Shown: positions 25,701 to 37,985 of the stretch, piece by piece
How positions within the stretch are numbered: the stretch's first letter is position 1
How the letters are laid out: the number at the start of each line of letters is the position of its first letter
From: Aphidius gifuensis
Lineage: Eukaryota; Arthropoda; Insecta; Hymenoptera; Braconidae
Assembly (NCBI RefSeq): GCF_014905175.1
Contig: NC_057791.1
Coordinates: 17,798,177 to 17,862,176 of the forward strand
Length of the DNA: 64,000 nucleotides
Direction of reading: 5' to 3'
Translations under genes and position numbers: made by a program
Notes under the pieces: generated by a model
Told to the model about the DNA's origin: nothing
The model's database searches: none
What the model saw: the letters and a program-made list of their open reading frames with translations, nothing else

Positions 25701-27225
25701 CAAATAAAGAAATAATAATTAAAAACTATAATTAATTTTTATTATTTAACAAAGAAAAAATCTCAAGTTTACCACGTGGTATGTAAAATGATATTCCAAA
25801 GGTTGTTTGTTAAGGTGCAACTTGAAGACACGTTTTATTATTTAAGTAATTTACAAGATATTATTTAATAAATAAATAAAAACAAGTAGTATAGTTTGTA
25901 ACTGAGCCTGTTTGTTTGTTATTCTCTTGATATTTAAATTATGATTTTTTTATTCACTTAATATTTATTTATCGTCCTGAATAATATTATAATGATTAAC
26001 ACTGACGTATGAGGATCAAAAGTCGTTGACTATTATCATAATTTTAATAGTAATTATCAAATTCAAAAAGATTTACTCATTTTGTATTCATAAATTAAAA
26101 TTTATCAATATTTTATCGTCTCTTTTTTTTTTTTTGTATTTGAACTCTTGTATATTTGAATTGACAAAATGATAATAATTCTTTTATTTTTTTCATTGAA
26201 AAATATTGCAAGTATTTTGACCCTTTTGGCTTGATATTGTATATAATTTACTGCCAAACATACGAATTGTAATTCTATAAATAAATATCATATTTGACGG
26301 TGGAAGTAACAGTTAACAACCGGATGCATACACCTGCTCATTTTTATACATTTTTTTTTTTTCACAAAGAATAGAAAAAAATAAAAAAAAAATTTCATAC
26401 TTTTTTATTATTATATGACACAACAACGTGAGTCAATTTTTATTTATCAAAATTATATACACGTTAATGTGCATTGTAGAAAATAAATATACCACTAAAC
26501 AAAATAGAAAAAAAATCATTCAAAATAACACTTGAATGTTAAAAAATACAGACCGGAAATTGAACTGTAACTAAACCCAATTAACACGTTATAATTAATA
26601 GTTAACTTTCTCGAGTCGATGACCATGAGAAAATAAATAATATTTATAATAAATTTAATACATTATCAAGATTTTATTTTTCACTTAAATTACTTGATTT
26701 TTTTTTTTTTCGTTTGCCTCAAGAAAAATAAGACCTCAGTTATTATTATTATTTTTTTTTTCTCATGATTACATGCGTATTGAGTCAATCAAATACACTC
26801 ATGTCTAAAAAATTTATTTCAATTTTATTCTATTGTCTAGAATTATTCACAAAACAATCGAAATTTTTTTTTCTTTTCAGAGAAAAACTTGATAAATAAA
26901 TTTGATAAAATATTTCTATTTGAGTCATCAATTTTTCTACACAATAAATGGATCATCATAGATAAAAAAAATATATATGATTTCCGTTTAATAATTTTTA
27001 TCTACACTAGCACAAATTTTTAAAAATAACTATGATTTAACTGCACTCGTATATACAACTTCAATCTATCCACAATACCAGTAATAATAACTAAAATAAA
27101 TGATCAAAATATTATTTGAAAAATAGTAATGAATAAGCTGTTTTTTTTTTTGTTAAACAATAAATTTCATCACAATATTTATAAACTTACGGATCACCAC
27201 CAAATATAGTTGGTATTCGTTCCAT
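22727..27225 (-). CDS. Sphingomyelin synthase family enzyme (ceramide phosphotransferase)
   Basis: Multi-pass membrane enzyme that transfers a phospholipid head group to ceramide in the Golgi or plasma membrane. Five exons (24004-24422, 23569-23779, 23221-23495, 22971-23146, 22727-22882) plus a distant first exon (27191-27225, MERIPTIFGGDP) close in frame to 423 aa. Without the distant exon, an ATG at 24421 gives 411 aa. The N-terminus is acidic and low-complexity. Family motifs: LLTTT-like ILTTTSLAMLHERVPDR, IIMRRIFI, YCGDFIFSGHT (His300) and HGHYTIDVIIAYW (His343, Asp347), which supply the catalytic triad. Next comes WWFPLFKYFEKNVGG. There is no SAM domain, so it is SMS1/2-like rather than SMSr/SAMD8. 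Whether it makes sphingomyelin or ceramide phosphoethanolamine cannot be read from the sequence. Confidence 0.9.
24423..27190 (-). other. Long first intron of the sphingomyelin synthase-like gene
   Basis: A 2.8-kb AT-rich interval between the proposed first coding exon and exon 2. The donor after 27191 is GTAAGT and the acceptor before 24422 is TTTTGCAG. No other exon was recognised inside. Slightly more complex stretches at about 24690-24790, 25460-25600 and 25780-25830 could be regulatory. Confidence 0.5.
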
Positions 27226-30200
27226 ATTTTTATTTGATGAATCACAAATTTATTTTATATTTATAAACTACCGAATAACAACTCTATAGAATTTTTTTCT
27301 ATAGTATTATCAACGTCTCAGTGTCGAGTGAGGTATAAAAAAAAATAAAAATAATAATGATGAGTATATATTTAAATAAAAAAAACATCTGTTATGACGT
27401 TTAACTTGAATATTGTAGACTGGTCGCACGCAACGACCAGACTGCAATGAATTGCCATTTGCTCAGGATCAAGTGAAAGGCCGTACAAATCTACAACAAG
27501 GCCTATAACAATTATTATTTCATTCAAAAATTATTAATTCCATAAAATATTATAATTTAAAAATATTTAAAATAGTGAAGAAATAATAATCATTTTGTAA
27601 TATTTATTTTTCCTATTTTTGTTTCAGCTCAAACACGCGTTTTTCATTTTATTTTTTGTACTTTTTATTGCTAATAATATTGGTTTTATTTATTTGTCGA
27701 TGACATTTATATGATGACTGTCAAAATAGCATGACTTTTAGCACAACATCAGAGGATTACTGACGTTTTCTCGGTCAGCTATAGACACTTGAGCCACTTC
27801 TTCTTGAGTCTTATCTTTTTATTTATTTATTTTATTTATTGCTTATGCTGTGATCTCAATTTAGTACACATGATTTTTAAATAAACTAACAACTTGTTAA
27901 ACAAGTACGTATCAATAATAAAAATAAATCAATAGTAATAATAATTATACAATTTTTAATTCATCACTATTTTAAAAAGAAAATTATTTTAAAATTTAAT
28001 TTTTTTTATTTTTGTATAGATGAGTCATTTAAAATTTTAATATTTTTCATTAAACATTTTAGCTGATATTTTCTCTGAGTATTTAATTATTAAATATTTT
28101 CTTTTTTTTTTTTAATGACACGTTGAAAAATTTAGCATGTATTAAATACGTACTGATATTCAAAGATATTAAAATATGAGTAAACAAAAAAGTCTGATAA
28201 TAATGTGATAAAATTGAACAAAGTGTTGCTTAAAAATTTTTAGATAATAAAAAATATAAAAAAATATTTACCAACAAATTAATAAAGCTAAAAATATTTA
28301 TGATCTTAGGGATTTTATTTTCTTTTTTTTTCTTTATTAATAGAAATTAGTTCATAGCATTTTTTTTTTTTCTTTTCTCTTCAACGTGCTTCACTAGTTT
28401 AATTAATATTTAACCAATAATCAATTTTTTATATGTAAATTAATTTTTCAAGTATGTTAAACAGATAATTATAGAAAAAAGAATAAAACATTATTTTTAT
28501 TTTTTTATATTGTGTATTAATATAATTTTTATAAATAACGTTTAAAATATTTTCATTATATTTTCTTATTGTATTTTTTTTTATCCTTTCTTTTCATTTT
28601 CATTGGTGTTAAAATTATGGCACAATTTAGTCATAAAAAATATATGCTTTCAGCCAATTGGATTCTACAATCTAGCCTTGAAGTAAAATATGTTACATAA
28701 TAATGTTAATAACACTACTGTTTTCAATTTTCAAAATAGTTTTATAAATTTTTATCGAAAAAAAAGGAGAGTTTTTTGATAAGAAACAAAACAAAAAAAA
28801 ACTAAGCAAGTAAGGAGTGTATATGTAAATACCAAAATTTTTTTAGATCAATAAAATAAATAATTTAGCTATTTTGGGTGTGAAAAATATATGGTCACGC
28901 AATTGACCATTTCAAGTTAATCATACAAAAAGAAAAAAAGAAAAAAAAAATTAAACACGACCAAGCCTTTGAGCTTTATCGTGATCCACATTTTACAAAG
29001 TTGTTATTATTAAAACTAATCAAATTATTTTTCCAATATTCAAGTAAATAATTATTTGCCAAGTAATTTGTTTGCTAAATTTCAAATACAACTCATAAAT
29101 CATTGCTATTTCTTGGAAACTATCCAAAGTAATGTTTTTATTTTTTTTTTTAATTTACATTTAACACAAAGAATCACGTATATTTAGAAGAAATAAAAAG
29201 CCCCCAAAACTACGTCAGTAATAACAATAAAATAAAATCTGTTTTTTAAGCATCTCCATACCTTGTTAATGCAGTAGGTAATTCGACTTTGGTATGTAGC
29301 CTTAATAACTTATACATTTTAACCTTTTTTTTTTGTTTTTATAATCCCCACAACAGAAAATATAGATAAATGATGACAGAAAATTAATCAGAGTATTTTA
29401 AAATACACATCAATCACTTTTCATTACTCAATCACTTTTTGTCATGCTTTTTTTTTATGTAGTTAATTCTTTCTTTTTTTTCCTGGTTTTTAATTAGATG
29501 ATAAAAAACAACACATCTGTTTATTATTATATTTTTTTTAGTCTTGTTAATTTATATATATTTTTTTAAACCTTGTAAATTTAATAGGACAAAATACACT
29601 TGATACACGTGTGTATTTTTAATATAATATACTTGTCTATAAAAATTCCACACACAAAAGTCAAATCTTCATTCTAGATGACAGATGAAGAAAAAAATAA
29701 ATAAAAAATATGTATAAAATGTAAAGCTAAAAAACTGATAATAAAATTTTAATAAATTATAATAAGTATAATTTTATATAAAAAAAAATGTATAATTATA
29801 ATTTACACTATTTTCTTTCAATCAAAAAATTTAGATCTACGACGCAAACTCATTTTGCCAACTGCGAAAAACAGAGAAAAATTCGGAGTAAAAAGAAAAA
29901 TATAAATAAAAATAAAAAAAAATCAAACACTCTTTTCTAGTCAGTGACTCATAAATTAAATAAAATAATAAAAAAAATATATAAACACAAAACACAAATA
30001 ATATAAAATAATTAAAAACGCACCTTTTTGTTTTCTCCAAAATAATTAATTTATAATTAATTTATAATAGTTTTATTTTTAAATAAAAAAAAACACACTT
30101 AAACTTTGATGGCAAGATGCATAAAATTGTGTATAAAAATTGACTGAGTATAATTTAACCGATTGTGTATGCTTGCATAGATTTGATGTATGTACATACA

Positions 30201-31536
30201 TTGTACATATCTGCATGGATAAAAATAAAATTAAAAAAAAAAATAAATAATACATACAAAGCGTGAGGGAAACGACCCGAATGAACACCGAGAAGATTAA
30301 AGAATGGCTACTCGTGGATGTATATTTTTTAACCGCTTGTATGAGAATCATCCTCGAAAGCGTGGAAAATTTTCTTATTTACAATAATAATAATAGTAAT
30401 AATATTACAACAATTTTACCAACATGACAGTTATGAAATTTCTAGATATTTTTTAATTTTTAATAAAAAAAAAACCCTAGAACTCGCGGGAAAATTTGAA
30501 TTTTAATTAATTTATTTTGCAATAAGAATAATAAGATATTTTTTATAATTTTTTTTTTAAAAATCTTACCTCAAGAGTGCTTTTCTCCAGCAATATTCTG
30601 TTTCAATTACAAGTAATTGTAATTTCATCATGTAGCCGGATGTTGCTGTAGTCATTAAAATAAACCAACTTTTTAAATAATAAAAAAAAAAAAATTGATT
30701 AGTTGAAAGTTTTTTTTTTATGTAAAAATTAGTTCACTATATTATTTGTTTAAATATTAATAAGTAATGATTTTTTTTAGCAACAATGAAATGTTAATAA
30801 TTTTGCCTGTTGGTTTTTATACGTGACCCAGTTCTCCATTTAGATTATCGATTTTTAAAACTACTTTATTAATTTTTTACACAGTTATCAATTATCATAA
30901 TTATAATTAATCACATTTATTTAAAAAAATTAATTTCATTTAAATTGAAAAACAAAAAACATTATATTTTTATTAGTTAATTATTTGTTTTTTTTTTTTA
31001 TATATATTTAATTTGTTGTTGTTTTATTGATAAATAATTTGTTGCACTATTTTTGATTATAATAATTTGTAAATATTAATTAAGATCAAGTCTAAACTAG
31101 TCCACTACTCTAAACGTATGGTAAAAAAAGTTAAACGTCAATTTTTTTTTAATCTCTTTAATTTGTCTTTCTGCCGGAGAGTAAATCCGGAAGAGAAATA
31201 TTCACTGGGTAGTGGAGGATTTACTACTGAATCAGATGGAAAATAAATGAAGTAGGAACAGGAGGTAGGGTAGGTAAGGGAAATAATAAAAAAGGGTGGA
31301 TTCGATTCACGCAAGCGCACCTTCATGGATTTATCGTAGTATCGTTTTTTTTTTATATCTCATTCAAGAAATACTGACTGCAACAGACAAAAAAGGATGA
31401 TAATAATAATAATCAATATCTAAATGTGAAATATAATAAAAACAAATTTATTCTTAAAAATAAAGCAACAAAGTTGTCGAATGTCAATCAATATTTTATT
31501 GTTCGAGCAAATTAATTTATACAGAAATTAAAAATA
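27226..31536. other. Gene-poor region
   Basis: No coding gene recognised. The part just beyond 27226 should contain the minus-strand promoter of the sphingomyelin synthase-like gene. Islands of higher complexity occur at about 27410-27500, 27720-27810, 29815-29890, 30100-30360 and 31130-31330. The last holds purine-rich sequence (GTAGGAACAGGAGGTAGGGT) with no convincing protein frame on either strand. Confidence 0.5.
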
Positions 31537-31918
31537 TTATATTAACGTAATATTTTGTTCTTGTTGATAGAAATTTTTTCTGTACTCTGGACTGATATTT
31601 TTAATATAATTAAAATTTTTACAAATTAAAAATATCAAAAATATCAGTCCTTGATGACTACAATTAATTTTAAATTTGATATCCGGAATCCAATAAACTC
31701 GGCTTGGTAATTTGATATTGGGTGTGTAGAGATAAATATTATTAATTTGACAACCAGCATACAAGTATTTTGTTATCAAATAGAAGAGCATCTTTCCTAG
31801 CTTTAGCATGAAAAAATGATCCTGAAAAAATATATGGAAAAGAAATATAAATAACAAAATTAATTAATTAATTAATTATAAAAATATATTGTGTTAAGAA
31901 ATAACAATAAATTACCAT
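31537..31918 (-). CDS. Small uncharacterised protein, doubtful gene model
   Basis: An open frame at 31537-31821 (94 codons plus stop) begins after a CAG acceptor. Joined to an ATG at 31916-31918 that is directly followed by a GTAATT donor, it gives a 95-aa protein beginning MDHFFMLKLGKML. Composition is mixed hydrophobic, basic and aromatic (IYLYTPNIKLPSRVYW) and looks more protein-like than the random AT-rich frames around it. I do not recognise it. The ATG would lie 23 nt past the eIF3b stop on the same strand, so the exon pair could instead be a spliced piece of the eIF3b 3' UTR. A later ATG (MLKLGK) is another possible start. Confidence 0.27.
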
Positions 31919-31941
31919 TAGTATGTAGAATTAATATTGAT

Positions 31942-34200
31942 TTATTTATCATCGATAACGAATGTCTCCTCCTTGACGAAAAATTCAACTACTTCTTCCT
32001 CAACATTTTTCGTGTCTGATTCAAGTGTATCAGTATCAATATAAGAACGTAAATCAAGTCGTCTTTTTTTCTGTGCATTCCATTCTTCAATACGTTTTTC
32101 ACGATATTCCATAAATGTTTTCATTAATTGACAACGTTTTTCAATAAGTTCCTTTGATGCTCTCATTAATCTCATGCGATCTTTACTTTCAAATTGTGCT
32201 GAATATTTTTTTAAATTTTTCTTAATTTTTTTAACTTGTTCAGCACTCAATAATGATGCTGGTCTTGGACGCCATAAAAGTTGATTAAATGCATTTAAAT
32301 TAACACGTTTTAATATTCTTCCTTGGAATGTCCACATCCAATATCCATTATCAACACTTGTTTTCCAGCTTGATACTCCTGTTACAACATAACGTCCAGT
32401 TGGATCCCATTCAACATCAGACATTTGATAATGATCAGTTGAATTCATTATTGTAAAATCATTTGTATCAATAAATTCTAATGCACCAGCCATTGTTGTT
32501 AAACCAGCAAGTACAACAAATTGTCCAGCTGGTGACCAGAATAAATGATTACATGCTTTTTTTTCCAATTTTTTTAATAATGCTGGTTGATGACCAAATC
32601 TAACTTCATAAAAACTTACATTAACACTTGGTATTTCACCATGTATTATTGCAAATTTATTACCAATTGGTTCCCATGCAAATGCATGAATTGGTTCTTT
32701 CATTTCAACTGAATCAACTGGAATTTGTTTTTCTCTCATGTGAAATATTTCAAAATTATATGACATACCTTGAAATTTATGTTCTGTTTTTTCTTTTTTT
32801 TTAGCAAAACGATCAACTTTAACACAGAGATAATCACCAGATTTTTGCCAAAAAATTTTACAATCAGCAACATTAAAAAGATTTTTAGTACGTATTTCAT
32901 TACGTGATGGTATTTCAAGTAATGTTACACGTGCTGGTACATCTTTGTCTTCTGGTACCCAATATGCAAGTACATTATCAGTTGGTGACCAACTAAAATC
33001 TTGTATACCAGGTGTTTTTATACTTTTTTTATCAAGTAAACCAAATGATGGTGTTTCATAAACACTCAATAAATCTTCACCCATACAAGCAAGATATTTA
33101 TCATCATGTGACCAACGGAATATTGGCCAAACAAGTGAACCATCTGGATAAAATGAACGTTTTTCATTACCAGTTAAAATATCCCAAATAACAAGACGAC
33201 GTTGATCAGCAGAACCATCCATTCTTGGTGAATAAGTTACAATATATTTTTCACATGGTGAAAAATCAATACATTCAACACCACGTTGCATAAAACGAGC
33301 TTGTTTTTCCCATTGTGGACCACCCCAAAGTGCAACACCAAGATCATGGAATGTTGCTAAATATGTACCCAAAGGAGACCATTTAACGTATGTCTGTGTC
33401 CAACGTTGACGTTCCTCAATAAGTGTTGGTTCAGGTGCTGTATTAAGCCAAACTTGAACACTTGATCCATTACCAGACAATACACAAAATTGATCATATG
33501 CATCAGGCTCCAATAAATGATAATGTAAATCACCAGTAGCTTTGAATGGTTCTGGTGTTGGTGGTGCCCAATCTTTTGGAATTTCATTATATTTCATCAT
33601 GTCAGTAAATAAATTTACTTTGAATGTATGCTGTTTGTCAATCTTATAATTATTGGTTGATTTGACAGCATTTATTGCATTCAATGCATTGTCAAATTCC
33701 AAAAAGAAATAACTAAACGTAACAATAATATAAAAATAAAAAAATTGTGTTGTTATTTTAAAAAATGATGATAATTATAAATAAAATAAAATGATTAATT
33801 ACCCTAAAGTTATGCCCTCTTCATTTCTTGGATATTTTATATTAACAACATTGCCAAATTTACCAAAAACTTTGTTGATAACAGTATTCAATTTTTCAAG
33901 ACGTTGAGGTTCAACTTTTGGTGCACCATCAACAATAATTACGGCTTCAACACCATCAGTTTCAGATGGTTTTTGTGCCAATATATCACCAAGCATCACT
34001 GTATAAATTAATCATAATGTTAGGTTAGGCTATCACATTTGTCATTAAAATGTTTATTACATACCCTCATCAGATATTTCTTCATCAGAATCATCATTGC
34101 CACTAAGATTTTGTTCTTCATCTTCATTCATATTGTCCTCGTTATTTTTACCAGTATTTTCGTTTTGATTAGCTTTATCTAATACAGTTTTTTTTGCCAT
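31942..34200 (-). CDS. eIF3b: Translation initiation factor eIF3 subunit B
   Basis: Scaffold subunit of eIF3 on the 40S ribosome in cap-dependent initiation. Three exons (34065-34200, 33803-33998, 31942-33712) give 700 aa, close to the 690 aa of the Drosophila protein. An acidic N-terminus (EEISDE) leads to an RRM (AVIIVDGAP, FGKFGNVVNIKYP, GYFFLEFDNALNAINAV). A WD40-like propeller follows, with DYFCVLS-like YDQFCVLSGN, TYVKWSPLGTYLATFHDLGV, IDFSPCEKYIVTYS, FRWSHDDKYLACMG, FSWSPTDNVLAYWVPE and VEWDPTGRYVVTGVSSW. The C-terminal helical tail carries the usual MRLMRASKELIEKR and MEYREKRIEEW. The upstream 5' UTR patch at about 34200-34330 is rich in GAGAG. Nothing appears missing. Confidence 0.96.
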
Positions 34201-34693
34201 TATGTCCACGTGCAAGAATATGAATATCTTGCAGAGAGAAAATGGTGATGCCGATACAACATTTACTCACTCTCTCAACTCCAAAAAAAGAGAGCAACGA
34301 GAGAGTCCAAAGCGGACGCCAAATAAAATACTATTAAGGTGCATTTCCATTTGAAGCTACGCCATTATCTTTCTTTATTAGCGGGAAATATACGGTATTT
34401 TTTTCTTTGAAAATAAAAATAATTACTATATTTATTGTGATTTATTGTTAACTTTATATTTATTTGTTTGAAACAAAATATTCATACGGATTAAATTTTA
34501 CGGATGTAGTAATAATCCATAAATATTAGATAAATGGGTTGTTAATTTACCGGTTTTTTATATTTTTCTTTAAATATAATTCTCTAATAACTTTAAAGTT
34601 TAAGATTTAACAATATTTTATTAGTCAATTATAAGATGATCATAATCATAACTTATTTAAAGCTTAAACAACAAATGGATGAAAAAATGAATT

Positions 34694-34715
34694 GTTCAAG
34701 TAAACACATTGAAAT
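34694..34715 (+). repeat. 22-bp direct repeat, left copy
   Basis: Begins GTTCAAGTAAACACATTGAA and recurs identically at 37102-37123. The two copies bracket the whole foldback satellite array. Too long for an ordinary transposon target-site duplication; more like duplicated flanking DNA. Confidence 0.6.
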
Positions 34716-34944
34716 TGAAATAATAAAGGAAATAATATATAGTAATAAAATTTTAATATATATTAAATGTTATGTCATTTAATATTAAATGAATTTATTT
34801 ATTTATTTATTTCGAAGTTAATGATTATTTCAATATAAATAATTTTCGCGTTTGTATTGTTCTTGCGTATTTTTATTGTCACCATTTTATTCATCATAAT
34901 TAAAAATTTTAACAATCACTTTTTTTATTTTTCATAACTCGTTA

Positions 34945-37024
34945 AATACCTCTTGCTCATTCTATTATCCTGATACAAAACATCAATTTTTTCAATATAT
35001 TTTAGAGATTTTTTCGAAATAGTTCCGGGAAAAACAAATGAGATGTAGAGCTTTTGTTCTCATTTTTGAAATACCTCTTTGCTCATTCTATATCCCTGAT
35101 ACGAATAAATTTTTTTTTTTTCAAGTATCAGGCGAATATAAAATATTGAGGAGGTAAATTTTCAAAAACATCGAATACCTCTTTAGTCATTCTATGTTCC
35201 TAATACAAACAAAATTTTTTTTTTCAAAGTATCAGGCAAATATAAAATCGAGAAGGTAAATTTCAAAAAACATCCGATACCTCTTCGGTCATTCTATGTT
35301 CCTAATACAAATTGAATTTTTTTTTTTTTCAAAAAGTATCAAGTAATTATAAAATCGAGGAGGTGTTTTCTCAAAAATATCGAATACCTCTTTGCTCGTT
35401 CTATATTCCTGATACGAATAGAAATTTTTTTTTTTCAAGTATCAGGCAAATATGAAATTGAGGAGGTAAATTTTTGGAAACATCGAATACCTCTTCGGTC
35501 ATTCTATGTTCCTGGTACAAATCAACATTATTATTTTCAAAATATCAGGCAGATATAAAATCGAGAAGGTACATCCCAAAAAAAATACGGAATACCTCTT
35601 TGCCCATTCTATAATCCTGATACAAAGTTTCTCTCTATCTATCAATTTTTAATGTGTTTACCCTATAGTTCCACAAAAAAAATAATAGATGGCGCTTCGT
35701 AGTGTGACTCAAAAAATACCTCTTGACCTGTTCTATGCTCCTGATAAAAAAGTATTTTTCTATTCATTAATTTTCAATGTGTTTACCCTGTAGTTCCAGA
35801 AAAAAATAATAGATGGCGCTTCGTAGTGTGACTTAAAAAATACCTCTTCACTCGTTCTATGCTCCTGATAAAAAAGTATTTTTCTATCTATTAATTTTCA
35901 ATGTGTTTACCTTATAGTTCCAAAAAAAATAATAGATGGCGCTTCGTAGTGTGACTTAAAAAATACCTCTTCACCTGTTCTATGCTCCTGATAAAAAAGT
36001 ATTTTTCTATCCATGATATTTTATTGTGTTTACCCTATAATTCCAAAAAAAAAAAATAGATGGCGCTCCATAGTGTGATTCAAAAAATACCTCTTCACCC
36101 GTTCTATGCTCCTGATAAAAAAGTATTTTTCTATTCATTAATTTTCAATGTGTTTACCCTGTAGTTCCAGAAAAAAATAATAGATGGCGCTTCGTAGTGT
36201 GACTTAAAAAATACCTCTTCACCTGTTCTATGCTCCTGATAAAAAAGTATTTTTCTATTCATTAATTTTCAATGTGTTTACCCTGTAGTTCCAGAAAAAA
36301 ATAATAGATGGCGCTTCGTAGTGTGACTTAAAAAATACCTCTTCACCTGTTCTATGCTCCTGATAAAAAAGTATTTTTCTATCCATGATATTTTAATGTG
36401 TTTACCCTATAGTTCCAAAAAAAAATAATAGATGGCGCTTCGTAGTGTGACTTAAAAAATACCTCTTTACCTGTTCTATGCTCCTGATAAAAAAGTATTT
36501 TTCTATCCATGATATTTTAATGTGTTTACCCTGTAGTTCCAGAAAAAAATAATAGATGGCGCTTCGTAGTGTGACTCGAAAAATACCTCTTTTCCTGTTC
36601 TATAATCCTGATACAAATCGAATTTTTTTTTTTTTTTAAGTATCAGGCAAATATATAGTTGAGGAGGTAAATTTTCGAAAACATCGAATACCTCTTTAGT
36701 CATTCTATGTTCCTAATACAAATGAAATTTTTTTTTTTTCAAAGTATCAGGCAAATATAAAATTGAGGAGGTAAATTCCCAAATCATCGAATACCTCTTT
36801 AGTTATTCTATGTTCCTGATACAAATTGAATTTTTTTTTTTAAGTATTAGGAAAATATAAAATCGAGGAGGTAATCAAAAAATACCAAATATACCTCTTT
36901 AGTCATTTTATGTTCCTGATATGAATCGGTAAAATTTTTCTTTAAAAATAGAAAATCGAAGAAGTATTTTTTAAAGATTTTACTTTTCTATTTATCAGGA
37001 ATATAGAATGCTAAAGGAGGTATT
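34945..37024 (+). repeat. Satellite-like array of about 18 partly palindromic units
   Basis: The phrase AATACCTCTT (or a one- to two-base variant) recurs at 34945, 35070, 35174, 35277, 35383, 35486, 35591, 35715, 35839, 35962, 36086, 36210, 36334, 36458, 36581, 36687, 36789 and about 36889. Two unit types are present. Outer units of about 103-106 bp begin TACCTCTT...CCTGATAC and end GTATCAGG...GAGGAGGTA, so each can fold back on itself. Inner units (35591-36580) are about 124 bp. They keep the left arm but carry a different right half containing TAGATGGCGCTTCGTAGTGT, repeated eight times. The last outer unit closes with an inverted end (TATCAGGAATATAGAATGCT at about 36997). No protein is encoded. 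Confidence 0.9.
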
Positions 37025-37101
37025 ATTGAATTTTTTTGAAAATTAACTTATGACATTAAAATAAGTTTACTATTCAAATAACAAGAGTGACCTCGCGCTC
37101 A

Positions 37102-37123
37102 GTTCAAGTAAACACATTGAAAT
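37102..37123 (+). repeat. 22-bp direct repeat, right copy
   Basis: Identical to 34694-34715. After both copies the sequence also shares a short TAATATTAAAT-AATT motif, so the duplicated flank may have been longer originally. Confidence 0.6.
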
Positions 37124-37324
37124 CAAATTCTAATATTAAATAAATTCATGATATGATTAATTGTTTTCAGTTATACTTTTAATACAAAATTGAGTTACGT
37201 GGTACATGTTCATGAAAAACAACACTCATATATATTATGCAGTAGATTATACTTTATCAGTATCTTCAGCTGCTTTATATATAGAGAAATATGACTTTCA
37301 ATTTCTGTATACATAAAATTATCA

Positions 37325-37545
37325 TTACGACTCATCATAAATAAATAAAATTAATTTAGTGTTACCACTATCTTTTAATTCATCTATTTTTTTGTCAATT
37401 TCACTATTCACCTTTGAATTACAAACATACAAATAACGTATTTCTGATAAGTTATCAACAAGTGTAAGTACTGCACTATTAGTGACGTTAACGCAATTTG
37501 ATATATTCAATTCGATCAATTTTCCGCTGAATAGACATTGAATTG
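37325..37545 (-). pseudogene. Leucine-rich-repeat protein fragment (3' end only)
   Basis: On the minus strand an open frame of about 70 codons reads LIELNISNCVNVTNSAVLTL and ends KLILFIYDES before TAA at 37325. It is a C-terminal LRR piece. Its repeat LNISNCVNVT and its last 40 residues resemble the C-terminus of the PDI-LRR protein at 16546-19139 (CYNISDIGIL ... IILHIKVDE). Upstream the frame dissolves into an A-run at about 37545, with no start codon, splice acceptor or further repeats found. It is best read as a truncated relic of a duplicated LRR gene, next to the satellite array. Confidence 0.6.
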
Positions 37546-37985
37546 ATTCATTTTTTTTTTTGCACGTAGATAAAATTGGATAAAATAATGTCTAAGTTCA
37601 CCAAGCTTATCAACTTGCTTAAACCAGTTTCAAAGCACGTGTGTAAAAACCACATGACATCCCATTTTTAAAAAGAAAAGAAATACTAATTAAATTTTCG
37701 CGCTTTTTTCCGCTCTATTGAATTTAAAGATGGCCTCTCATTGGCTCTTCAGCACCGCTCATGGTTTTTTTTACGAACTAAATCCAGTCCAATGACGTAT
37801 CGGACACGTAGTCGAAAGAATGCGCATGATCAACTCCAAATCATCAACACCTGAAACACACATCACATAAAAAACCTAAAAAACTAACCATTGCTTGTGA
37901 ATCCGTATTTTACAGTGGCTGTGACATCTTGAAGTTTATCAAATAAAGTTCTATAATAAATAAATAATACAAAACTTTTAATAAA

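Noticed and set aside
31861..31880. ATTA tetranucleotide run
   Set aside because: Ordinary simple-sequence repeat, common in this AT-rich DNA.
36503..36703. Open frame within the satellite array
   Set aside because: Arises from the repeat sequence, contains a poly-Lys run from an A tract, and is not kept in other units.
34945..37024. CRISPR-like array
   Set aside because: Repeats are about 100-124 bp tandem units without unique spacers, in a eukaryotic genome; satellite is the right class.
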